DNA of 26,888 nucleotides from F23-D06 sp947165685 (GTDB taxonomy: Bacteria; Bacteroidota; Bacteroidia; Bacteroidales; WCHB1-69). Below, in pieces: positions 7,120 through 14,391 of this stretch. Each line of letters opens with the position of its first letter. Position 1 is the stretch's first letter. The stretch covers positions 1 through 26,888 of the forward strand of contig CAMVBK010000047.1 of NCBI GenBank assembly GCA_947165685.1. Reading direction: 5' to 3'. The notes under the pieces are model-generated. The model searched no databases and was not told where the DNA came from. It was given only the letters and a program-made list of their open reading frames with translations. The position numbers were made by a program, and so were the translations under genes.

Positions 7120-9243
7120 ATGAAAAGAAGCGCATTGTTGGCGATTTTCGCCCTCCTTACTTTTTGCCATCTGATGGCTCAAGCTCCCAACAAATTCACG
7201 TACCAGGCTGTGGTGCGGAATGCAAGCAATCAGCTAATATCCAATACGTTGGTAGGTGTTCGCATTAGCATCCTGCAAAATTCCGCCACTGGCAGCGTGG
7301 TCTATTCGGAGACGCAGATGTTGAACACCAACACTAACGGTCTGATAACCATGAATATAGGCGAAGGTACTGCGGTTTATGGCAGTCTCAGTACCATCAA
7401 TTGGGGAAATGGTGTCTATTTCCTCAAGTCGGAAATCGACCCCAATGGCGGCAGCAACTACACCGTCACCTCCACACAGCAGCTGTTGAGTGTGCCGTAT
7501 GCGTTGTACGCCAACGAGGCGGGCAACAGTTTCAGCGGCGACTACAACGATCTTAGCAATCTCCCGCAGATTCCGCAGGTTCCCGCAGATGTGTCGGCCT
7601 TCAACAATGATGCGGATTACATTACCAGCACGGATTTGCAAGGGTTGCTGGCCGCATTAAACAGCAGAATAGACAGCTTGCAAACGCTTTTGCTTGAGGG
7701 TGCGGTTCTGACCACATACGAGTGCGGTACATCCACCGTCAAGGATTACGACGGGAATGTCTATAACACTGTCCCGATCGGTAACCAGTGCTGGATGAAG
7801 GAAAACCTGCGCACCACGCACTTTAGCAACGGTGCCTCCATTGCATTAGGAACCAGTTACGGTGTCTCTACGCCGGCACATTACTATCCCGACCACGATT
7901 CCGCCCATGTCGGTACTTACGGCTATCTGTATAACTGGGTTGCCGTGATGAACGGGACGGCGTCAAGTAGTGCGACCCCGAGTGGCGTGCGCGGCATCTG
8001 TCCCAAGGGTTGGCACGTGCCGAGTGACGCGGAATGGACACAGATGGAAAATTTCGTGAGCAGCCAGGAACAATATCTGTGCAACAATAGCACATCCAAT
8101 ATTGCAAAGGCACTATCCTCCACCACAAACTGGAACAGCAGTTCGGTCGCCTGTGCAGTGGGTAACGACCTGAGTACCAACAATGCCACAGGTTTCAGCG
8201 CCATGCCCGCAGGCGACTGCCATAACAATTGGGGCTACGAAAATTTCGGAAGCAGTGCCTTTTTCTGGACTTCCACGGAAAACAGCTCCAACGGGAATGC
8301 TTGGCGGCGCAGACTCAGCCATAATTCTGCCGATGTGAATCGCGACAACACGAGCAAGGGGAATAGCCTTTCTGTCCGCTGTCTGCGCGACAACGGCGTA
8401 GGGGGCCTCGCCGTTGCCCATAATGGCGATGAAACCGCAAATCAAATGGAGGATTTGCAACAGCAGATTTTGCAGATGCAGGCCAGGATAGACAGCTTGG
8501 AGGCCCGCTCAGACAGCTTGAGTGCTGTCACGGACAGTCTGGGCAGCCTTATGGATGAATGCGGGTGTTCCGCTTTTGAATGCGGTGTCACCCCGCTTCT
8601 TGACTACGACAGCAACACCTACCAAACCGTCCGGATTGGCAACAAGTGTTGGATGGCGGAGAACTTGCGCACTGCGCACTACCGTAACGGCACCCCTATA
8701 GAATTAGGGTCTTCCGCCAGCAGTACGGTCCCTTATCGCTACTGTCCCAACAACAATCCCGTCAATGTGGATGCTTACGGCTATTTATACAATTGGGTGG
8801 CCGTGACGGGCGGTTCGGTGTCGGGCGAGCCGAGTACGGTGCGCGGCATCTGTCCCAAAGGCTGGCATGTGCCCAGCGATGCGGAATGGGCAGAAATGGT
8901 GGTATTCGTAGGCAGTCAGGAGCAGTATTTGTGCGACAACAACGCAGCCTATATAGCCAAGGCTTTGGCATCTACGACAGGATGGAACAACAATTCCACA
9001 GCCTGTGCAGTGGGCAACAGTCAGAGTACTAACAATGCTACTGGATTCAATGCGATGCCTGCGGGCGACCGCCACTACAATATGGGATTCGAGAATTTTG
9101 GAAGTACCGCAATTTTCTGGAGTGCCACAGAGTCCGGTAGCGGCAATGCCGGACGATTCTTAATCGGATACAATAGTGCCAGTACGGATTTCAGCTACAA
9201 GGACAAGGGCAACGGCTTTTCCGTAAGGTGTGTCCACAACTAA
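7120..9243 (+). CDS. Secreted protein with two FISUMP domains
   Basis: A 707-residue exported protein. A signal peptide is clear (MKRSALLAIFALLTFCHLMA, cleavage near residue 20). Residues about 21-150 form the N-terminal domain common in Bacteroidota secreted proteins (starting NKFTYQAVVRNA). Two copies follow of a coiled-coil-like segment containing RIDSL plus a FISUMP domain (Fibrobacter succinogenes major paralogous domain). Copy 1 starts near Cys202 and copy 2 near Cys488. Both carry GNxCWMxENLRT, GYLYNWVAV, VRGICPKGWHVPSDAEW, NNATGF and a C-terminal SVRC. The function of FISUMP is unknown, and the fold is thought to be related to C-type-lectin/formylglycine-enzyme-like domains. It ends at the second FISUMP with no recognisable type IX sorting domain. 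Its stop abuts the stop of the PD40-OmpA gene on the other strand. Confidence 0.87.
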   Translation: MKRSALLAIFALLTFCHLMAQAPNKFTYQAVVRNASNQLISNTLVGVRISILQNSATGSVVYSETQMLNTNTNGLITMNIGEGTAVYGSLSTINWGNGVYFLKSEIDPNGGSNYTVTSTQQLLSVPYALYANEAGNSFSGDYNDLSNLPQIPQVPADVSAFNNDADYITSTDLQGLLAALNSRIDSLQTLLLEGAVLTTYECGTSTVKDYDGNVYNTVPIGNQCWMKENLRTTHFSNGASIALGTSYGVSTPAHYYPDHDSAHVGTYGYLYNWVAVMNGTASSSATPSGVRGICPKGWHVPSDAEWTQMENFVSSQEQYLCNNSTSNIAKALSSTTNWNSSSVACAVGNDLSTNNATGFSAMPAGDCHNNWGYENFGSSAFFWTSTENSSNGNAWRRRLSHNSADVNRDNTSKGNSLSVRCLRDNGVGGLAVAHNGDETANQMEDLQQQILQMQARIDSLEARSDSLSAVTDSLGSLMDECGCSAFECGVTPLLDYDSNTYQTVRIGNKCWMAENLRTAHYRNGTPIELGSSASSTVPYRYCPNNNPVNVDAYGYLYNWVAVTGGSVSGEPSTVRGICPKGWHVPSDAEWAEMVVFVGSQEQYLCDNNAAYIAKALASTTGWNNNSTACAVGNSQSTNNATGFNAMPAGDRHYNMGFENFGSTAIFWSATESGSGNAGRFLIGYNSASTDFSYKDKGNGFSVRCVHN
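7724..9240 (+). repeat. Intragenic tandem duplication: two FISUMP units
   Basis: Unit 1 spans about 7724-8390 and unit 2 about 8582-9240. Protein similarity is high throughout. At the DNA level there are short exact matches, such as the 20 bases at 7987-8006 and 8839-8858. The third codon positions have diverged elsewhere, so the duplication is not recent. Confidence 0.85.
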
Positions 9244-10821
9244 TCAACGTCCGGAAATCACAATCTTCCGATCTTTTGCGGCGCGCAATCCGAAGACGGT
9301 TTCCCGTACCTCATCGGTCTCAAAAGCGTGATTCACAGCTCCTTCGGAATAGACATGCAACTGCAATCCCGGCTTTTCCCCTGAAAGATAGGGGGAGAGC
9401 CGGCCATTGTCAGCTTTCCGCAACCAGTTGAGAAGGCTGATAATTCTTCTGGATGACAAATGCTTGTTATAGTTGCTGTTGTGTAACGGACTGGCAAACC
9501 CGCTGATGACCAAATCCACCGTGTCGCCATTCTCCATCGCCTCGGTGAGGTACTGCTGTAGCTTCAGCAACCGTGCGTAGCCGGTCTGCACCGAGTCGCG
9601 CAGGAATCCCGCCACAGCATACATTGCTTGTCGTTGCTCTTCTCCCGTCAAACCTTCTCCCGATTTTCGGATATGTTCTTGAATGTCAGCTATATACGCA
9701 TTGTACAACTCCAAGTAGTCTCTGCTTGTGGTATCGGATTGCGATTTCGGGTCGGGACTGTCATTCTGGAAATACAGCGTGATGGGTAGCACGGAGGCGA
9801 TTTTCTCGTGAATGTCTGGCTCGCTGCGAGTTGTATCTTTTGTGACCTTCTCCGGAAGAGACCATTCCACGAAGAAAATGTCGTTGCAGCAGGTGTCGTC
9901 GTCCACCGCATCACGATAGGGTCTGTTTGAAGATAGGAAAGCGCTTCCTCCATCTTGATTTACAGTGAAATAGAAGTCATTGTATTCCGAGTTGAAAGGG
10001 CGAGGGAGATGCTGTACGGCATTCCAACGTCCGAGGGAGCCCTCGCTGCAGAAAATGTCGTAATCCCCGAATCCATTATGCTCATCTGTGCTGAAATAGA
10101 GGATGTTATGGCTGTTGTCGTAGTAGGGTGTCATTTCGTACCTTTCCGTGTTGATTTTCGGTCCGAGGTTGACCGGCGGCTGGTAGTGGCCGTCTTTCAC
10201 CACGGAGTACCAAATATCTGTTTGACCATAGCCGCCCGGGCGATTCGATACAAAGTAAAGAACTTCATAGTCAGACATTTGTACAAGACAAGGCTGCATG
10301 GCGGAGTATTGTTTGGAATTGATGGTTGGAGGCAGTTTTTTAGGTTTTCGCCAGTTTTCGCCATCTCGCTCCGACTGCCACAAGTCGCAATGCAGGTCGC
10401 CTTCGCCAATGCGTACGCAGCGGGTCAGGAGCATTCGACGGCCATCGTCACTGAGACAGAAATTGCTGTTGAAATACTTGGGGTGGTTGATGTTTGTCGG
10501 CAGCGCTTTAGGGGGAGAGAACTTTCCTTTCGGCAAGGCGTTGGACTCGTAAAGATAACAGTACCAGTTCGTTTCGAAGAAATGCTCCACGTCTTCAGCG
10601 ACATCGTTGCGCATGGAGGAGAACAGGAATGCGGAGTCGGGCAGCAACCGGCACGCATATTCCGAGAAGGAGGAATTCACCGATGACGGCAACGGCTTAA
10701 TCGTCACGGAAATCGAATCCGTTGTGGGCAAAACAGGTGTTTCAAGATTTTGCGCCCTCGCCGGAGAACATAACGAAAGCGCAAGCACTGAAATCCACAA
10801 AACGAGCGACCTATATGGCAT
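9244..10821 (-). CDS. PD40 beta-propeller / OmpA-like C-terminal domain protein
   Basis: A 525-residue exported envelope protein. An ATG at 10851 is also possible. I chose the ATG at 10821 because AAGGA lies 5 bases before it and the signal peptide is then standard (MPYRSLVLWISVLALSLCSPARA). The central part carries PD40/WD40-like propeller repeats, with LYFVSNRPGGYGQTDIWYS, LYFSTDEHNGFGDYDIF and AFLSSNRP as the blades. The C-terminus is OmpA-like (GFASPLHNSNYNKHLSSRR). There the Asp that binds peptidoglycan in OmpA is Ser444, while the matching Arg is kept (Arg459). It resembles T9SS-associated PorE-like proteins but lacks an N-terminal TPR region. It lies just after a PorP/SprF gene, the usual genomic partner of this family, so the two probably work together at the outer membrane. 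Confidence 0.85.
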   Translation of the reverse strand: MPYRSLVLWISVLALSLCSPARAQNLETPVLPTTDSISVTIKPLPSSVNSSFSEYACRLLPDSAFLFSSMRNDVAEDVEHFFETNWYCYLYESNALPKGKFSPPKALPTNINHPKYFNSNFCLSDDGRRMLLTRCVRIGEGDLHCDLWQSERDGENWRKPKKLPPTINSKQYSAMQPCLVQMSDYEVLYFVSNRPGGYGQTDIWYSVVKDGHYQPPVNLGPKINTERYEMTPYYDNSHNILYFSTDEHNGFGDYDIFCSEGSLGRWNAVQHLPRPFNSEYNDFYFTVNQDGGSAFLSSNRPYRDAVDDDTCCNDIFFVEWSLPEKVTKDTTRSEPDIHEKIASVLPITLYFQNDSPDPKSQSDTTSRDYLELYNAYIADIQEHIRKSGEGLTGEEQRQAMYAVAGFLRDSVQTGYARLLKLQQYLTEAMENGDTVDLVISGFASPLHNSNYNKHLSSRRIISLLNWLRKADNGRLSPYLSGEKPGLQLHVYSEGAVNHAFETDEVRETVFGLRAAKDRKIVISGR

Positions 10822-10856
10822 TTTTTCCTTGATCAGACTGCTATAACCCATAACCT

Positions 10857-11921
10857 TTACATAATATCATACGGGCACGGTTCTTTTCCAATTCGGGTGA
10901 TGGTGCGTTTCTTGAAGATGTACGAGATGGCGATTTCCATGCCGCCGCGCCCGTGGGTGGCAACCACGAACGGAGACACGTTCACATCGTAGGCGAGCGA
11001 GAAACGAAGGTTTTGCCAGCTTACGAACCCATTGAAAACCAGCGCATCGTTCCAACGGTAGAGCAGTCCGCCGCCTAACGTGAAAAGGGTGGTGTAGCTG
11101 TTCTTCTTCTTGAAATACTCAACGTTGCAACCAATCAGGTATTCGCTGAACGAGCGTTGCCAGGAGGCGTACAGCATCGGAGAGAGGGAGACTTCGCGGT
11201 TGAGGGCGATTTGCGAGTAGAAGTGGGCGGTGTATTTCACGGGAAGCCTTGCCTGGCTCTCCCCGAAGCCGTAAAACGGCCGGTTCACGTGCGAAGCGCC
11301 GAACGCCGCGCGAAGGAGCAGAGTCTTGTTGGGCAAGAAACTCCAAAACACTCCCGCGCCAAAGTCCGCATACAGCCGTTGAATCGTTTCAAAGTTCTCG
11401 CCACTGACAAGATGCGGGTAAAAGACGCCGTCCACGAATTGGTTGTCCCACGTGCTCAAGTCCAGGTCGAAATGGTTGTTGATGATGCCTCCGTAGAGTC
11501 CCAGACCGAGTTTGTGGCGGCTGTGCCGGCCGATATTCTTGATGTACGACAGGGACACAAACGCCTGCACTGACCGGTAGTTCACATCGCCGGCCTTGTC
11601 ACCGTTGAAAGTTAGTCCGATGCCCAGCAATTCCTGCCGCCGGTGGTTCTTATAGACGGCGCCGTCGATTTCGGCCCCCATGGTCATGAACGGTTTGGTT
11701 ACCGCTAACCATTGCGAGCGCATGATGACGCTGCCGCGCACCACTCCGTCGAAAGCCGCTGTCAACGACGGGTTCATTCCGGTCGGATTTGCATAGAATT
11801 GGGAAAAATGGTAGTCTTGGGCGTTTATTTTGCCGGAAGCAAAGCACAAAAGCAACATCCACACGGCGCAAAAGTTGCCGAAAGTATTATGTTTAGCCGT
11901 ATGGGAATGAGAGTCTGCCAT
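10857..11921 (-). CDS. PorP/SprF-family outer membrane protein
   Basis: A 354-residue outer-membrane beta-barrel of the type IX secretion-associated PorP/SprF family, with an N-terminal signal (hydrophobic 18-33, ending INAQ). The family hallmark follows directly: DYHFSQFYANPTGMNPSLTAA. The rest alternates polar and aromatic/hydrophobic stretches, as expected for beta strands, including FNGDKAGDVNYRS and KLGLGLYGGI. PorP and SprF help attach or export specific surface proteins. Bacteroidota often carry several paralogues, each beside an OmpA/PD40 protein and a large surface protein. The next gene starts 5 to 35 bases after this stop, depending on its start codon, so both are co-transcribed from the promoter at 11938-11945. 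The substrate is unknown. Confidence 0.9.
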   Translation of the reverse strand: MADSHSHTAKHNTFGNFCAVWMLLLCFASGKINAQDYHFSQFYANPTGMNPSLTAAFDGVVRGSVIMRSQWLAVTKPFMTMGAEIDGAVYKNHRRQELLGIGLTFNGDKAGDVNYRSVQAFVSLSYIKNIGRHSRHKLGLGLYGGIINNHFDLDLSTWDNQFVDGVFYPHLVSGENFETIQRLYADFGAGVFWSFLPNKTLLLRAAFGASHVNRPFYGFGESQARLPVKYTAHFYSQIALNREVSLSPMLYASWQRSFSEYLIGCNVEYFKKKNSYTTLFTLGGGLLYRWNDALVFNGFVSWQNLRFSLAYDVNVSPFVVATHGRGGMEIAISYIFKKRTITRIGKEPCPYDIM

Positions 11922-11937
11922 TTTCGAAACAATGTCG

Positions 11938-11945
11938 CAAAAGTA
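11938..11945 (-). promoter_or_regulatory. -7 box for the PorP/SprF - PD40-OmpA pair
   Basis: Reads TACTTTTG followed by C on the minus strand, 16 bases before the ATG at 11921. It lies in the 47-base gap after rarA, which separates this pair from the rarA-rfbB unit. Confidence 0.7.
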
Positions 11946-11968
11946 AAAAAATTGCGGAGAAAATGGTC

Positions 11969-13240
11969 TCAGTATTTGTATTTCTCGTTCCAGCAGTTCT
12001 TCAGATATCGGCGCAATTCGTTTTCGCGCGGGTTGTTCTGCGGTTCGTAGAGTTTAGTGCCGGCAATCTGTTCGGGCAGAAATTCCTGGTTTACGAAATT
12101 ATGTTCGAAATCGTGGGCGTACTGGTAGCCTTTGTGGTAGCCGAGTTCCTTCATCAGTTTGGTCGGTGCGTTGCGGATGTGGAGCGGCACGGGCAGGTCG
12201 CCGGTCTGCTTGATGAGGACATAGGCGTTGTCGATGGCCATGTAGGAGGCATTGCTCTTGGGCGAGCTGGCTAAGTATATTGCCGTCTGTGACAATACGA
12301 TACGCGCTTCGGGCATTCCGATGACGTTGACCGCTTGGAAGCAATTGTTGGCTAAGAGCAGCGCATTGGGGTTGGCGTTGCCGATGTCCTCGGAGGCGAG
12401 GATGACCATGCGGCGGGCGATGAAGAGCGGGTCTTCGCCGGCAACGAGCATCCGGGCCATCCAATAGACGGCTGCGTTGGGGTCGCTGCCGCGCATCGAC
12501 TTGATGAAGGCGGAGATGATGTCGTAGTGTTGCTCGCCCTGCTTGTCGTAGCGGGCCAGGTTCTGTTGGATGACGTGTACGATCTGTTCGTGCGTGAGGG
12601 TGACAACCCCATCTACTGGCGGTGTCATCCATGTCACTAACTCAATGGCATTCAAAAGTTTGCGGGCATCGCCGCCGGAAATGCGCAACAATGCTTCCGT
12701 ATTCTCTAATTTGATTTTGCAGCCGAGTTGTTTCTCCAAATAGCCGATGGCCGTTTGCAGGAGCTTTTCGAGATTTTCCTTGGAAAGCTCTTTCAGCACA
12801 TAGACTTGGCAGCGGGAGAGCAGTGGGGAGATGACCTCGAAGGAGGGGTTCTCCGTAGTGGCGCCGATGAGCGTGACCACACCTTGTTCCACTGCGCCGA
12901 GCAGCGAGTCCTGCTGTGACTTGGAGAAGCGGTGGATTTCGTCGATGAAGAGGATGCACCGTTTTTCGGACTTCTTGGCCTTGTCGATGACTTCGCGGAT
13001 GTCCTTCACGCCGCTGCTGATGGCGCTGAGGGTGAAGAATTCCGCGTCAATGGATTGCGCGATGAGTAGCGCGAGGGTGGTCTTGCCCACGCCCGGCGGC
13101 CCCCAGAAAATCATCGACTGGATGTTGCCGCTCTCGATGGCTGTGCGCAATACCGCCCCTTCACCCATCAGGTGCTCCTGGCCGATGTAGCCCTCTATGG
13201 AGTGGGGGCGAAGGACTTCTGCTAAAGGTTGTTTTTGCAC
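11969..13240 (-). CDS. rarA: Replication-associated AAA+ recombination protein RarA
   Basis: A 423-residue AAA+ ATPase (RarA/MgsA/WRNIP1) that acts at stalled replication forks in the cytoplasm. Motifs: N-terminal MQKQPLAEVLRP typical of the family, Walker A GPPGVGKT (47-54), Walker B LFIDEIH (97-103), sensor GATTEN (126-131) and an arginine finger in LSRC (Arg143). The C-terminal helical oligomerisation domain contains YDIISAFIKSMRGSDPNAAVYW and SYMAIDNAY. The start is GTG at 13240. It is the only start in this frame that gives the conserved N-terminus, because the frame upstream is closed by the rfbB stop codon 15 bases away. It probably shares a transcript with rfbB. Confidence 0.95.
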   Translation of the reverse strand: MQKQPLAEVLRPHSIEGYIGQEHLMGEGAVLRTAIESGNIQSMIFWGPPGVGKTTLALLIAQSIDAEFFTLSAISSGVKDIREVIDKAKKSEKRCILFIDEIHRFSKSQQDSLLGAVEQGVVTLIGATTENPSFEVISPLLSRCQVYVLKELSKENLEKLLQTAIGYLEKQLGCKIKLENTEALLRISGGDARKLLNAIELVTWMTPPVDGVVTLTHEQIVHVIQQNLARYDKQGEQHYDIISAFIKSMRGSDPNAAVYWMARMLVAGEDPLFIARRMVILASEDIGNANPNALLLANNCFQAVNVIGMPEARIVLSQTAIYLASSPKSNASYMAIDNAYVLIKQTGDLPVPLHIRNAPTKLMKELGYHKGYQYAHDFEHNFVNQEFLPEQIAGTKLYEPQNNPRENELRRYLKNCWNEKYKY

Positions 13241-13255
13241 GGCGGCAAATGCTTG

Positions 13256-14308
13256 TTATCGACCCTCGTACATTTTTTTGTAGTATTCCTCGTATTCGCC
13301 GGAGGTCACATGGTTGAACCACTCCTCGTTAGCGAGGTACCAATCCACGGTCTTTTCAAAGCCTTCGTCAAACTTCACTTTTGGCGACCAACCCAGTTCC
13401 TCGCGGATTTTGGAGGCGTTGATGGCGTAGCGGAAATCGTGTCCGGCGCGGTCGGTGACATAGGTGATAAGTTTCAGCGACTCCCCCTCGGCGCGTCCGA
13501 GTCGGCGGTCCATGATTTCAATCAGTTTCTTAATCAGATCGATATTTCGCCACTCGTTGTTGCCGCCAATGTTGTAGGTGCTTCCCGGGGCGGCTTTGTG
13601 GAAGATGAGGTCGATGGCTTCGGCATGGTCTTCCACGTAGAGCCAGTCGCGGACATTGAGGCCCTGTCCATAGACTGGAAGCGGTTTGTTATGTTTTATA
13701 TTGTTGATAAACAGAGGGATAAGCTTTTCCGGAAATTGGTTCGGGCCGTAGTTATTCGAGCAATTGGAAATCACGGTCGGCAGATGGTAGGTGTCGTGAT
13801 AGGCGCGTACGAAATGGTCGGCGCTGGCCTTGGCGGCGGAATAGGGACTGTGGGGGTTGTAGGCTGTGGTTTCACTGAAGGAGCCGGTGTCGCCGAGGGC
13901 TCCATAAACCTCGTCGGTGGAGATTTGGTAGAACTTTTTGCCTTCTTCGCAACCTTTCCAAATTTCACGTGCGGCATTGAGCAAGTGCACCGTGCCGAGC
14001 ACGTTGGTATGGATGAATGTCATCGGATCCTCAATGGAACGGTCCACATGCGACTCCGCCGCGAGGTGAATGACCCCGTCGAAACGGTGTTTTCGGAACA
14101 ACTCCATTACGAAATCCAGGTCTTCAATGTCGCCCTTGATGAATGTATAATTGGGCTTCTCCATCACATCCGTGAGGTTTTCCAGGTTGCCCGCGTATGT
14201 TAGCTTATCCAAGTTAAAAATGTGGTAATCTGGATATTTGTTGACAAAAAGTCGAACCACATGGGATCCTATGAAACCAGCTCCGCCGGTAATGAGAATA
14301 TTTTTCAT
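13256..14308 (-). CDS. rfbB: dTDP-glucose 4,6-dehydratase RfbB
   Basis: A 350-residue short-chain dehydrogenase/reductase enzyme that converts dTDP-glucose to dTDP-4-keto-6-deoxyglucose on the way to dTDP-rhamnose and related surface sugars. The NAD-binding motif GGAGFIG is at 8-14, the catalytic Thr-Asp-Glu at 131-133 (STDEVYG), and Tyr156-x3-Lys160 in YSAAK. Further RfbB-typical blocks include AAESHVDRSI and NNYGPNQFPEKLIPL. The ATG at 14308 (AAGGA four bases upstream) is preferred over the one at 14326, which would add six unneeded residues. The other dTDP-rhamnose genes (rfbA, rfbC, rfbD) are not in the window. Its downstream neighbour rarA is functionally unrelated. Confidence 0.95.
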   Translation of the reverse strand: MKNILITGGAGFIGSHVVRLFVNKYPDYHIFNLDKLTYAGNLENLTDVMEKPNYTFIKGDIEDLDFVMELFRKHRFDGVIHLAAESHVDRSIEDPMTFIHTNVLGTVHLLNAAREIWKGCEEGKKFYQISTDEVYGALGDTGSFSETTAYNPHSPYSAAKASADHFVRAYHDTYHLPTVISNCSNNYGPNQFPEKLIPLFINNIKHNKPLPVYGQGLNVRDWLYVEDHAEAIDLIFHKAAPGSTYNIGGNNEWRNIDLIKKLIEIMDRRLGRAEGESLKLITYVTDRAGHDFRYAINASKIREELGWSPKVKFDEGFEKTVDWYLANEEWFNHVTSGEYEEYYKKMYEGR

Positions 14309-14342
14309 AATTCCTTGCTTTAGCATACTGATATTTGCGCCG

Positions 14343-14350
14343 CGAAGATA
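14343..14350 (-). promoter_or_regulatory. -7-like box for rfbB
   Basis: Reads TATCTTCG followed by C on the minus strand, a TAnnTTCG variant, 34 bases before the ATG at 14308. It stands 11 bases from the divergent box at 14362-14369. Confidence 0.5.
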
Positions 14351-14361
14351 CGTTTTTTTTG

Positions 14362-14369
14362 TATTTTCG
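14362..14369 (+). promoter_or_regulatory. -7-like box for the nitroreductase fusion gene
   Basis: TATTTTCG followed by C, a TAnnTTCG variant, 22 bases before the ATG at 14392. Confidence 0.5.
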
Positions 14370-14391
14370 CGCCCTCAAAAATTCTGAATAT

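Noticed and set aside
8375..9240. The SVRC ends of the FISUMP domains recall the C-terminal variable region of diversity-generating retroelement target proteins.
   Set aside because: No reverse transcriptase, template repeat or Avd gene is in the window, and the differences between the two copies are spread over all bases rather than limited to adenines.
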